Below, piece by piece: positions 26,107 to 34,702 of a DNA stretch of 47,284 nt. Both the position numbers and the translations under genes were made by a program. Positions within the stretch are counted from its first letter, which is position 1; each line of letters starts with the position of its first letter. Source of the stretch: Streptomyces griseicoloratus. GTDB lineage: Bacteria; Actinomycetota; Actinomycetes; Streptomycetales; Streptomycetaceae. The notes below the pieces were generated by a model, which did not search any database, was not told the origin of the DNA, and saw only the letters and a list, made by a program, of their open reading frames with translations. Location of the stretch: assembly GCF_014534645.1 (NCBI RefSeq), contig NZ_JACVQF010000036.1, positions 1 through 47,284 on the forward strand. Direction: 5' to 3'.

Positions 26107-27530
26107 AGGGGACCCGTCGCGCGAGCGACGCGGCTACGAGGAGGACTCGCCGAGGCTGGCCTCGCGGCCGCAGTCGGCGACCAGCGCACGAGTTCGGGGC
26201 TGGACTGAGCGGTGACTCCCGCGCCCGCGCGCAGCCACGTCTCGTCGCCCTCGCCGATGAGGGTGCGCAGGACGAGTGCGGCGTCGAGGGCGCCGCCGGT
26301 GCTCCCCCGGAAGACCGCGCCGCCGTACAGACCGCGTGGTCCCTCCTCGTGGCGTGCCAGGGCCCGGAGGGCGGAGCGCTTGGGGACGCCGGTGGCGGTG
26401 ATCGCGGGGAAGAGGGAGGCGAAGGCGTCCCGCGGTCCGGCGTCGGGCCGCAGTCGGCCTGTCACCCGGGAGGCGAGGTGCTGCACCGAACCGCGCGGCC
26501 GGACCGCCATGAACTCCTCGACCGCGACGGAACCGGGCCGGCACACCACGGCCATCTCGTCCCAGGCCAGACGTACGGACACGGCGTGCTCGTGTATCTC
26601 CCTGGGGTCGGTGAGCAGTTGCGCGCGCAGGCGCTCGTTCTCCGCCGGGTCCGTACCGCGGGCGCGGGTGCCGGCGAGCGGCTGCGTGCTGACGCGGCCG
26701 TTCTCCCCGACCTCCAGGACGGTCTCCGGGCTGAACCCGGCTGCCCGGTAGCCGCCGAGATCCAGCAGGTAGGAGCGGGCGGGGATGTTGGCCCGGCGGC
26801 CCGCGAGGTAGGCCGCGGGGAAGTCCACGGGTGGTCCGGCGGGCAGTGGAACCCTCCGGGAGACAACGGCCTTCTCCAGGAGCCCGGCGCGGATGTCCTC
26901 GACCGTGCGGGACACCGCGCTGCCGTAGGCGGCGGTGCCGGACGAGATGATCCGCTCGGTCGCCTCGGGAGTGGTCCCGTCGGGTGGGAGCTGCCGGGTC
27001 GTCGGCTCCGCCAGCAGGTCGGCGACCTTGCGGAGCCACGCCTCGTCCACCGCGCGGACCACGGTCCGGTCGCCGGTGAGGGTCACCTCGGCGGACGGGA
27101 TCAGCGCGTGTGGCAGAGGTCCGTCACCGGTGGCCGCAGGGTCGGCGTGGAGGATGTGGGCGAGTTCGAAGGCCGCCCAGCCGTAGAAGTGACGTCCGCC
27201 GTCGTGCGCGCCGCGCGCCGCGGACAGGGCGCTCAGTGCGTCGGCGAACACCGTCAGTGGCCTGCCGTCGGTCGGGGAGGTCCAGGTGCGCCCCGCCGCC
27301 CGCGCGGTGATGGTGGTCGGGTGCGCGGTGAGGTCCACGGCGGAGCCCGCCGCGAAGTACCAGACACCGCCTGCTGCCTCGTAGACCATGTACTGGTCGG
27401 CGAGAGCGGCTTGGGCGAGGCGGGTGGCGGCGGCCGCGGGGTCGTGGCAGGGCTCCAAGGTGCTCGAGTATGCGAGTGGCGGGACGGAACTCGCCCATGA
27501 GTCCCAGGTGTTCCTCAGGCCGGCGCTCAT
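26097..27530 (-). CDS. salicylate synthase (MbtI/Irp9 family), C-terminus altered
   Basis: A 477-residue chorismate-utilising enzyme that makes isochorismate and then salicylate for aryl-capped metallophores. Family motifs are present: LAGTRARGTDPAENERL, EIHEHAVSVRLAWDEM, RPRGSVQHLASRVTGRL, FPAITATGVPKRSALRAL and GLYGGAVFRGSTGGALD. After RAGAGVTAQSSPE the usual final helix is missing and the frame reads RWSPTAAARPAS; another frame gives VADCGREASLGESSS then a stop, so a late frameshift is likely and activity is uncertain. GGGAAGG precedes ATG 27530. A truncated ABC exporter lies upstream in the same direction. Confidence 0.82.
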   Translation of the reverse strand: MSAGLRNTWDSWASSVPPLAYSSTLEPCHDPAAAATRLAQAALADQYMVYEAAGGVWYFAAGSAVDLTAHPTTITARAAGRTWTSPTDGRPLTVFADALSALSAARGAHDGGRHFYGWAAFELAHILHADPAATGDGPLPHALIPSAEVTLTGDRTVVRAVDEAWLRKVADLLAEPTTRQLPPDGTTPEATERIISSGTAAYGSAVSRTVEDIRAGLLEKAVVSRRVPLPAGPPVDFPAAYLAGRRANIPARSYLLDLGGYRAAGFSPETVLEVGENGRVSTQPLAGTRARGTDPAENERLRAQLLTDPREIHEHAVSVRLAWDEMAVVCRPGSVAVEEFMAVRPRGSVQHLASRVTGRLRPDAGPRDAFASLFPAITATGVPKRSALRALARHEEGPRGLYGGAVFRGSTGGALDAALVLRTLIGEGDETWLRAGAGVTAQSSPELVRWSPTAAARPASASPPRSRVARATGPLRP

Positions 27531-27597
27531 CGTGTCGTGCCTTCCCTCTGACGCTGCGGCTGTGTCCGGTAGGTCGCTGGTGCCGGGTGCGGGGTCA

Positions 27598-28000
27598 TGA
27601 CCGTGCCGCCTCCAGCCGCCAGCCGTGGGCCCGGGCCCGCCGCTGCCAGAAGGACGCGTACGTGCCGCCCGCCGTCACCAGGTCGTCGTGCGTGCCTCGC
27701 TCGGTGATCTCGCGGTCCTCCAGGACCAGGATCTGGTCCGCGTGCACGACGGTGCTCAGCCGGTGCGCGATGACCAGCAGCGTCTTGCGGTCGGCCAGGG
27801 TGCGCACGGCCTCGGCGAACAGCGCCTCGTTCTGGCCGACCCGCGCACCGTGCCCGCCCCAGGAGGGGGGCGGTGGACTCGTCGAGGATGAGGACTCGCG
27901 GGCGGACCAGCGGTCCCGTCGGCGGAACCGGTCGGCGTCCGGACGCCACGCCCTCGTCGCGATGGGCGGCCGGATCCGCCGCGCGGGCGGTACGTGGTGT
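27598..28000 (-). pseudogene. ABC exporter C-terminal fragment
   Basis: The last ~85 codons of an ABC-exporter ATPase are clear: the segment after Walker B (VRTLADRKTLLVIAHRLSTV), the H-loop histidine in IAHRLS, and ILVLEDREITERGTHDDLV, ending with EAARS-stop at 27598. Walker B itself is in another frame (PRVLILDESTAPL), so there is a frameshift as well as loss of the whole membrane domain. The fragment stops at the aztD terminator (28001). It was probably the exporter of the metallophore made by the adjoining salicylate pathway. Confidence 0.8.
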
Positions 28001-28040
28001 GCCCTCGCCGCCGCGGCCGGAAGACCGTGGCGGCGAGGGC
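28001..28040. terminator. terminator of the azt operon
   Basis: GCCCTCGCCGCC and GGCGGCGAGGGC pair perfectly (12 bp) around a 16-base loop, 13 bases after the stop of the beta-propeller lipoprotein gene on the minus strand. Confidence 0.8.
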
Positions 28041-28052
28041 ACGGGTGCGGGT

Positions 28053-29255
28053 TCAGTGTCCGGCGACGACACCCGACAGCTCGTTGGTGCTCTCCGGCAG
28101 GGTGACGGAGGTGATCTTCTTCCCCGTGTCCAGGTCGATGGCGTGCAGGGCCTTCTTGCCGGGCTCGGAGACGTACGCGGTGTGCTCGCGGACGAACAGG
28201 GTGGGCCGGGCCTGCTGCCAGTCCAGCGGCTCCTGCCACTCGCCCACGGCGGGGATCTTCTTCACGGTCTTGCCGGTGTTCGGGTCGATGACGTGGACGG
28301 CGCCGTCGGTGCCGAGGACCAGCGCCTCACCGTGCGGGCCGCGGGCCAGTGAGCGGAAGGAGTAGCTGGTGCCCAGGTCCACCAGGCGCAGCTTCTTCTT
28401 CTCGGTGTCGATGAGGGAGACGCGGGTGGGCCGCTCCAGCTCGGCCTCGGGGTCGGTCTTGTAGTCGCCCAGGAGGATCGGCGAGGTGTCGCTGCCGGCC
28501 TGGTTGCCGATGCGGCCGTAGTCGTCGGGGGCGTCGACCTTGGTGAACTTGCCGTCCTTGTAGATCAGGATGCCGTCCTCGCAGCCGACGGCGACGGCTT
28601 CGTCCTTGGCCGCCGCCTCGCCGTGGACGCCTGGGCAGTTCTCGTTGCGCGCGATCTCCTTGTTGTTCTCGTCCAGCACCAGCGCGCCGGTGCGCTTCTC
28701 CTCGGTGCCCAGGGTGCTGAGGAGTTCGCCGTTGGCCAGTTCGATGGCGACACCGTGGTGTGCCACGGCGGAGGTGTAGGTGCGTCCGGCCGGCTTCTTG
28801 CCACTGCTCAGTTCGGCGGGGTCGAAGACGTTGACCTCTCCGGTGCCGTCGGTGAAGAGCACGGTCTTGCCGGCGTGACGTACGACGTGGCCGGGCTTGG
28901 CGCCCTTGTACTCGATGTCGGTGAGGGTCTGGCCGGTGGCGTTCAGGACGCGGAAGCCGCTGTCGGTGGAGAGGACGACGTGGTCCTCGTCGCCCGCGGG
29001 GTTGACTCGGTTGAAGCCGGGGATCTCGATGGTCTTGGCGAGTTTCAGGCTCTCGCCGTCCAGAATGTAGAGGCCGCCGTCGAAGGTGGCGACCAGCGGG
29101 TCCTTGACCGCCGCCGCGGGCGTGGCGCTCGCGGTGCCGCCGGCCTTGGCGTCGGCGGAGGCGGAGTCGCCCCCTCCGCAGGCGGTCAGAACCGTGGAGG
29201 CCGCCAGGGCGAGTGCCGTGCCGGTGAGGGCTCTGTTCCGTATCGACTTGTTCAT
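28053..29255 (-). CDS. aztD: AztD-like beta-propeller lipoprotein, putative zinc chaperone
   Basis: A 400-residue lipoprotein: signal NKSIRNRALTGTALALAAST, lipobox LTAC and an acidic/Ala linker. The rest is a repeat-rich propeller with blades such as DPLVATFDGGLYILDGESLK, DGAVHVIDPNTGKTVKKIPA and KALHAIDLDTGKKITSVTLP. AztD proteins hand zinc to the AztC binding protein outside the membrane. It is the last gene of the run permease, first propeller, AztC, this gene. It lacks the His-rich DHGDH motif found in the other propeller (30318), so it may be a divergent paralogue with another role in the same transfer path. Confidence 0.82.
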   Translation of the reverse strand: MNKSIRNRALTGTALALAASTVLTACGGGDSASADAKAGGTASATPAAAVKDPLVATFDGGLYILDGESLKLAKTIEIPGFNRVNPAGDEDHVVLSTDSGFRVLNATGQTLTDIEYKGAKPGHVVRHAGKTVLFTDGTGEVNVFDPAELSSGKKPAGRTYTSAVAHHGVAIELANGELLSTLGTEEKRTGALVLDENNKEIARNENCPGVHGEAAAKDEAVAVGCEDGILIYKDGKFTKVDAPDDYGRIGNQAGSDTSPILLGDYKTDPEAELERPTRVSLIDTEKKKLRLVDLGTSYSFRSLARGPHGEALVLGTDGAVHVIDPNTGKTVKKIPAVGEWQEPLDWQQARPTLFVREHTAYVSEPGKKALHAIDLDTGKKITSVTLPESTNELSGVVAGH

Positions 29256-29343
29256 CGGTGTGTTCCTTTCCGCGCCGCCCGGTGGCGGCGATGTGGTGTG
29301 ACGGTGTCGGCCCGTCCGAAGGCGGGCAGGGAGAATCTGTGGG

Positions 29344-30321
29344 TCAGGCGCCGGTCAGGCCGTCGACCATGGCGGTGGTGTTGGCGCGCATCATCCGCAG
29401 GTAGGTGTCGGCGCCCTCGCCCTTGGCGGTCAGCGACTCCGAGTAGAGCTCGACGACCTGGACCGGGCCGCCCAACTCTGTGCGCAGTACCTCGGCGAGC
29501 CGTGTGGGCTGGGAGGAGTCGGCGAAGACGGTGCGTACGTCTGCCCTCTCCATCGCCTCGGTGAGTGAGCGGAGGTCGGAGGAGCTGGGGGAGGCCAGCG
29601 TGGTGCCGCTGGGGATGACCGCGCCGATCACCTGGAAGCCGAAACGGTCGGCGAGGTAACCGAAGACGTGGTGGTTGGTGACCAGGGCCCGTTCGTCCTC
29701 GGGGATGCGGTCGAAGGACTTCTCCATCCAAGCGGTGAGGTCCGCGAGTTCTTCGGCGTAGCGGTCGGCGTTGGCGCGTATCGTGTCCGCGTCCACGCCG
29801 TCGACGTGCTCGATGACCTCGTCGGCTATGAGGCCGGTGGCCTTGCGCACCCGGTCGGGATCGGTCCAGAAGTGCGGGTCGGGCTGCCCTTCCTCGCCCT
29901 CGGGGCCGCCGTCGTCGGCGGTGTGGAAGGTGAGCGGGTCGGCCGCCTCGCCGGCCGCGAAGGCGGCGACGCCGGACTCGCGGGCGGCGTCCACGTGTCG
30001 CAGTACGTTCTCCTCGAGTCCCAGACCGTTGTAGACGACCAGGTCGGCCTGTTCCAGCTCGGCGGCCTGGACCGCCGAGAGTCCGAAGGAGTGCGGGTCG
30101 GCGTTGGGCTTCATCAGGACGGTGACGTCCGCTTCGTCACCGACGATCTCCCGGGTGACGTCGCCGAGGATGTTGGTCGTGACGACGATGCCGGGCCGGT
30201 CGTCGTCGGTGGTGCAGGCCGTCGCGGTGGCGGCCATGACGAGGGCGAGCAGGCCCAGGATCAGGCTGCGCAGGCGTGCGATGCCCACCCTCGCGCGCTG
30301 CTTCACCTCGGTCCGGCTCAT
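29344..30321 (-). CDS. aztC: zinc ABC transporter substrate-binding lipoprotein (AztC-like)
   Basis: A 325-residue cluster A-I (ZnuA-type) binding protein. Its leader ends ATATAC, with Cys as the probable lipidation site. Zinc ligands expected in the family are seen as DPHSFG, the H of PDPHFWTDPD, H in LVTNHHVFGYLADRF, and D in VFADSSQPT. There is a short acidic/His-poor loop (DDGGPEGEEGQ) instead of the long His loop of ZnuA, as in AztC. The ATG overlaps the TGA of the upstream propeller gene (ATGA), so production is coupled. Confidence 0.9.
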   Translation of the reverse strand: MSRTEVKQRARVGIARLRSLILGLLALVMAATATACTTDDDRPGIVVTTNILGDVTREIVGDEADVTVLMKPNADPHSFGLSAVQAAELEQADLVVYNGLGLEENVLRHVDAARESGVAAFAAGEAADPLTFHTADDGGPEGEEGQPDPHFWTDPDRVRKATGLIADEVIEHVDGVDADTIRANADRYAEELADLTAWMEKSFDRIPEDERALVTNHHVFGYLADRFGFQVIGAVIPSGTTLASPSSSDLRSLTEAMERADVRTVFADSSQPTRLAEVLRTELGGPVQVVELYSESLTAKGEGADTYLRMMRANTTAMVDGLTGA

Positions 30322-31553
30322 CGTCCGGTCTCCGCCATGAGGACCGGCTTGACGTCCAGGTCGAAGGTGCGCGCGATGCGCAGGCCGTCGTTGTAGTCGA
30401 TTTCGAACACCTTCTTGCCCTCGGGGTCGTTCACATAGGCGCGGCTGCGGTCGACCTCGATGACGGGGGCGCTGCCGTCGGTGCCGGTCTGCTTTCCTCC
30501 CGTCAGCAGCGGCTTGGTCCGCGTGGTCTGTTTTCCGGTGGCGATGTCATAGCCGTGCAGCGAGCCGTCGGTCTCCAGCACGAGCAGCGGGGAGCCCTCT
30601 CCGGCGGTGTTGGCGGCGACGACCGGTCCGGTCTCCACCCGGGTCCAGGTCCGCTCGGTGACGTCGAGGACCCATACGGCGTCGCTTCCGGCCGGGGCGG
30701 TGAGGGTGTCACTGCCGGGTCGCTGGCGGAAGGAAGCGGCCCGTTCCTTCGCCGGGACGTCCTTTCCGTAGGGGATCTCCTCGGCGGTGAATGCACCGTC
30801 CTGCGCACGGACGAGCAGGGCGCCGTCGGCGCAGCCCAGGATCACGCCGCGTCGGGTGACGGCGTCTCCTCGCGGCTCCTCGCACTCCACGTCCGGGGAG
30901 GCGACGCGCTCACCCTCTCGGTCGAGGACGACGAGCTCGGCGGTGCCGCCCTCGTCCGCGAAGGCGAGCAGGTGCTCCTCGTACGGCACGACGGCGCCGG
31001 TGTAGGTGCCCGGCAGCGCCCGAGGGGAGGCGATGCTGCCCTTCTCCGGCTCGCTCCGGTCGTAGAGAGAGGCGCGCCCGTCCTCGTCCGTCACCGCGGT
31101 CACGACGACATCGCTGCGCATCTGCGCCCGGCTGCCCGCGGGAAGCTCACCCACGTCCCGTACCGCCGCGCTGTAGTAGTGGACGTGGTCTCCGTGGTCC
31201 ACCATCCAGGCGCCGCTGTCGAGCACATGGGTGCCGCCGGACGTGTGGAGGTAGCCGAACCTGCCGTCCGTCCCCAGCCGGACGGCGCCCTTCACCGGGG
31301 CGGTCCTGTGCACCTTGCCGGTGATGAGGTCGAGGACCCTGTTGTTTCCGCTGTCGGGGTCGTTCAGGAGGAGCCGGGACTGCTGCTCGGCGGCCTCCTG
31401 TGCTCCTTCGACGTACCCGTGCGGAGTGGCGGAGGGGGAGCTCGCCGCGGGACGGGAGTCGTTGTCCTTGTCTCCCGCGCAGCTCGTGGCGAGCAACGCG
31501 GTGAGTACCAGTGCGGCCGAGGCCCACGGAGTGACGTTTCTGCGGACGGTCAT
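30318..31553 (-). CDS. aztD: AztD-family zinc chaperone lipoprotein
   Basis: A 411-residue lipoprotein (signal ending LATSC) with propeller repeats. It carries the His/Asp cluster VDHGDHVHYYSAAVRDVG near residue 118, the characteristic zinc site of AztD chaperones. It lies between the permease and AztC genes, with 21 bases to the permease stop and a 4-base overlap with aztC. A second, less canonical propeller is at 28053; having both in one operon is unusual. Confidence 0.85.
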   Translation of the reverse strand: MTVRRNVTPWASAALVLTALLATSCAGDKDNDSRPAASSPSATPHGYVEGAQEAAEQQSRLLLNDPDSGNNRVLDLITGKVHRTAPVKGAVRLGTDGRFGYLHTSGGTHVLDSGAWMVDHGDHVHYYSAAVRDVGELPAGSRAQMRSDVVVTAVTDEDGRASLYDRSEPEKGSIASPRALPGTYTGAVVPYEEHLLAFADEGGTAELVVLDREGERVASPDVECEEPRGDAVTRRGVILGCADGALLVRAQDGAFTAEEIPYGKDVPAKERAASFRQRPGSDTLTAPAGSDAVWVLDVTERTWTRVETGPVVAANTAGEGSPLLVLETDGSLHGYDIATGKQTTRTKPLLTGGKQTGTDGSAPVIEVDRSRAYVNDPEGKKVFEIDYNDGLRIARTFDLDVKPVLMAETGR

Positions 31554-31574
31554 GACGATCGCCTCAGGCTTCTT

Positions 31575-32429
31575 TCAGTTGACTTCGAGTACGGGTGCGG
31601 GGGCGTGGCGCGCACGGCGGTGACGCAGCCCGGACAGCACGTGGGAGAGGAAGAACAGGGTCACCGCGAGGGCCGCGACGGTCGCGCCGGCGGCGGTGCT
31701 CAGGTGCCAGGACAGAAGCAGCCCGCCGAACGTGGCGCCGGCGCCGAGCAGGGCGGCGAGCGCCATGACCCCGCGCACGCTGCGGGCCCAGGGCAGAGCG
31801 GCCGCCGGCGGTGCGATGAGCAGTCCGAGGACGAGCAGCGTTCCCACGATATGGAACGAGGCGACGATCGCCAGACCGAGCAGGCCGAGCAGCACGGCGT
31901 GGGCCAGGCGCGGCCTCAGCCCCAGGGTGTGGGCCTTGCGCGCGTCGAACGCCAGGGCCAGGAAGGCGCGGTGACCGAGGACCGACACCACCAGCGCCGC
32001 GAGCAACGCCACCGCGAGCACGAGCAGGTCCTGCTGCCGGACGGCGAGGACGTCACCGAAGAGAAAGCCGGTCAGGTCGACCGCGAAGGACTGCGAGCGC
32101 GAGACGATGATCACGCCGAGCGAGAGCATGCCGACGAACAGCAGCCCGATGCCAGTGTCCTGGGACAGCCTCGGTGTGCGGCCGAGAGCGGTGACGCCGG
32201 CCGTCATGACGGCGGCACTTGCCACCGCTCCCACCATCAGGTTCCCGCCGAACAACGCGGCCAGCGCGACGCCCGGCAGCAGCCCGTGGGACATGGCGTC
32301 ACCGAGGAAGGCCATCCCCCTCAGCACCACCCAGGTGCCCGCCAGCGCACAAATCGCGGACACGAGTATCCCGCCCCACAGGGCGCGCTGCACGAAGGTC
32401 ACCTCGAACGGGGCCGTCAACCATTCCAT
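31575..32429 (-). CDS. aztB: zinc ABC transporter permease (AztB/ZnuB-like)
   Basis: A 284-residue membrane protein with about eight or nine hydrophobic segments. The N-terminal FVQRALWGGILVSAICALAG and GMAFLGDAMSHGLLPGVALA are the conserved start of ABC-3 metal permeases; LLVLGLLIAPPAAALPWA near residue 220 is the second family signature. The ATG at 32429 has no Shine-Dalgarno sequence but lies 8 bases after the -10 TAGTGT, so its mRNA is probably leaderless. It opens the leftward azt operon opposite aztA. Confidence 0.9.
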   Translation of the reverse strand: MEWLTAPFEVTFVQRALWGGILVSAICALAGTWVVLRGMAFLGDAMSHGLLPGVALAALFGGNLMVGAVASAAVMTAGVTALGRTPRLSQDTGIGLLFVGMLSLGVIIVSRSQSFAVDLTGFLFGDVLAVRQQDLLVLAVALLAALVVSVLGHRAFLALAFDARKAHTLGLRPRLAHAVLLGLLGLAIVASFHIVGTLLVLGLLIAPPAAALPWARSVRGVMALAALLGAGATFGGLLLSWHLSTAAGATVAALAVTLFFLSHVLSGLRHRRARHAPAPVLEVN

Positions 32430-32437
32430 GCCGAAGC

Positions 32438-32461
32438 ACACTACAATGAAAATCATGTTCA
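32438..32461. promoter_or_regulatory. divergent azt promoter with candidate Zur box
   Basis: TGAAAATCATGTTCA (32447-32461) is a 7-1-7 palindrome with 6 of 7 matching pairs, the form of streptomycete Zur sites. Leftward, the -10 TAGTGT (32443-32438) starts three bases past it. Rightward, the -10 TACAAT (32442-32447) touches its edge and the aztA ATG (32455) lies inside it. One repressor would shut off both genes. Confidence 0.8.
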
Positions 32462-33189
32462 AAACACCGCGGCCCTCACCCACCCCACCCCTGAAGCGGA
32501 CTGCTCACATCCACTTCTCCGGGTTGTGCGCCGGCTATCCAGGCCGCCCAGTGCTTCGCGAAGTCAGCGCAGAGATACCCAAGTCGGCCACGACGGCGCT
32601 TGTCGGCCCGAACGGCAGCGGCAAGTCGACCTTGCTCGGCGTTCTCGCCGGTGTGATCCACCCGACATCCGGCGATCTCCACCGCAATGGAGATCGGCCA
32701 CCCGCGTTCGTACCGCAGCGCGGAGCGGTCGGCGACACCCTGCCGCTCACCGTCCGGCAGACCGTGGAGATGGGACGCTGGGGCGAGCGCGGGCCGTGGC
32801 GCCGGCTGACCCGACAGGACCACGCGGCCGTGGACGCGGTGCTCGACCGGCTCGACATCCGGGACCTCGCCTCCCGCCAACTGGGGGAGCTGTCGGGGGG
32901 ACAACGTCAACGCGCGCTCATCGCACAAGGATTGGCGCAGGAGTCGGACCTGCTGCTCCTCGACGAGCCGACCACAGGTCTGGATCCGGAGGCGAGGGAG
33001 CGGATCGGTGCGCTGCTGACGGCAGTCGTCGCCGACGGAGTGACCGTCGTCCAGGCCACGCACGACCTGGAGGTCGCGCGCGCGGCGGACGCATGCCTCC
33101 TGCTCCAGGACGGCCGCCTCGCCGAACAGGGGCACCCGGACCAGGTCCTCACCACGTCAGCGCTGGCACGCGTCTGGCAACCACTCTGA
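32455..33189 (+). CDS. aztA: zinc ABC transporter ATP-binding protein (AztA/ZnuC-like)
   Basis: A 244-residue ABC ATPase. Walker A is LVGPNGSGKSTLLGVLAGVI, the signature is LGELSGGQRQRALIAQGLAQ, Walker B is DLLLLDEPTTGLDPEARERI and the switch His is in VVQATHDLEVARAAD. The start is ATG 32455, the only in-frame ATG before the domain. It has no ribosome site but is 8 bases after a -10 TACAAT, so translation is probably leaderless. It is divergent from the permease gene, with a 25-base gap holding the shared operator. Confidence 0.9.
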   Translation: MFKTPRPSPTPPLKRTAHIHFSGLCAGYPGRPVLREVSAEIPKSATTALVGPNGSGKSTLLGVLAGVIHPTSGDLHRNGDRPPAFVPQRGAVGDTLPLTVRQTVEMGRWGERGPWRRLTRQDHAAVDAVLDRLDIRDLASRQLGELSGGQRQRALIAQGLAQESDLLLLDEPTTGLDPEARERIGALLTAVVADGVTVVQATHDLEVARAADACLLLQDGRLAEQGHPDQVLTTSALARVWQPL

Positions 33190-34640
33190 CGAGCGCCGGC
33201 ACACCCAGCCGCGACAGCCCGGCCGAGATCGTCAGCCGGTGCCCAGAGTGCTGAGGCGCTCGCCTGGTGCAGCTTCACCCGGCCGCGACCGCATGCCGGA
33301 TCCTGTCGCGAGACGCTCTTCGGCCTGGACCGGCGTGACCGACGCGCATGCCAACGTACCTCGCGGCGAGCGAGGGTGAGTACACGGCCCCTGATCGCGG
33401 CATGGCATCGGACGATGTCGGGCTGCGTCCGAAGCCGGCTGCGGGCCCCTGCCGTTCCACCCGAGACCTCCGCCAGGACAGCGGCGCGCTTGCGGTACCT
33501 GCGTCGCTCGGCAGGCGTCCGCCGTGCGCTGGGTGAGGATGCGGACGGTGCGCTCGCCGGCGTGCGGGTCCCGACCGTGCCAGCAGCGGTGGCGGTGGAC
33601 GAAGATGTCCATCTCGGCGAGCCGGAAGCGCGGCAGTCGGAGTTCGAGGGCGTGCACTGCATCCTGGAAACGGTGCAGCATGGCACTCATACGGCCCTCG
33701 GCCGGGTGGCGGTGCATCGGGACTGCGCCATCCGCCCAGGCGTAGCACCCGCCTTCCCGTGCGGGTGTACTCGATACGCCGGGCGACACGCGGTGCCGCC
33801 GGGAGCCCGCTCATTCCCGGCCATGCACCCTGGAGACCGACGTCGCTGCCGCTGAGGAAGTGCAGGAGCGCGGGGCCTGCCATGACGAGCCCCTCGGCGA
33901 ACGCGTACGCGTCGATGGCGAAGGAGTCACCGCCCGTCGGCGCGGCCCTGGCGCACTGGGCCAACACGTAATCCTCGTCGGGATGGCGGCGCCCGTGGGG
34001 TGTGCCTGCGACGACGATGCGAAGCTGTCCGCGTGCATGTGGACTGGGCCGCCGTCGGTGGACGTGCGTACGCGGTCCGGGTACAGCCAGCGCAGCCTCC
34101 GACGAGAGCCCGAACGCCGTCTAACCGGCGACGGATGGGGCAACGGCTCCTCCAACGGCACGGGCGGAACGGGCACGGCGGACGACGGTTCATCCGGCAT
34201 CGGAGCAGCCGATGCGTCCCCGGCCCGCGGTTCCTCAGACAGCGACGGTTCAATGGCCTCGACGGGTGCCGGAAACGCCGTACTTCTGGGCGGCACCGCA
34301 ACGGCGCTCGCGGGACGGCCTTCGCCGCCGTCACGCCCAGGCGCCGAAGACCGGCCCCGCATCCACCTCGGAGGCCCAGACCACCGCCGGCCGGGTGGGC
34401 AGTGCGACCAGGACCACGATCGGGCCCATCGCCTTGTCCAGGATGACCGCCACGAGTCGGCGAAGCCGAACAGGCTGATCAGCAGGGTAGCCGGACCGCC
34501 TCACCACCCAGGCCGTTCATTCCGCCCAGCATGCCAATAGCCACTCCCGCCCGCGCCGGCTCCGGCCGCACCCAGGCACCGTCCACGCACCCGGCAAGCC
34601 CGCCGAACGCAGCGATGCATGACATCTGATTCATATGGAT
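33190..34640. other. 1.45-kb degenerate region
   Basis: No intact gene. On the minus strand, coding-like pieces in different frames include GGDSFAIDAYAFAEGLVMAG followed by PALLHFLSGSDVGLQ (about 33810-33945), a more upstream piece LRWLYPDRVRTSTDGGPVHM, and VILDKAMGPIVVLVALPTRP near 34400-34460, the last resembling a membrane protein. They are joined by frameshifts and lack starts. These look like relics of two or three genes of unknown family between the azt and zur operons. Confidence 0.5.
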
Positions 34641-34641
34641 A

Positions 34642-34664
34642 TGGATTTCATTTTCATTTAGCTT
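34642..34664 (+). promoter_or_regulatory. candidate Zur box and -10 of the Fur-family operon
   Basis: TGGATTTCATTTTCA (34642-34656), then two bases, then TAGCTT (34659-34664) as -10. The ATTTTCA half and the two-base gap repeat the layout at 23722. It implies that this operon is controlled by Zur or by its own first product. Confidence 0.6.
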
Positions 34665-34702
34665 GGGTGCAGCGTTCGACGAGTGCCAGGAGGTGATCTG
34701 CC

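Noticed and set aside
30276-33254. A 992-codon plus-strand frame across the azt operon
   Set aside because: Antisense to aztD and aztB and out of frame in aztA; no ribosome site or recognisable domain.
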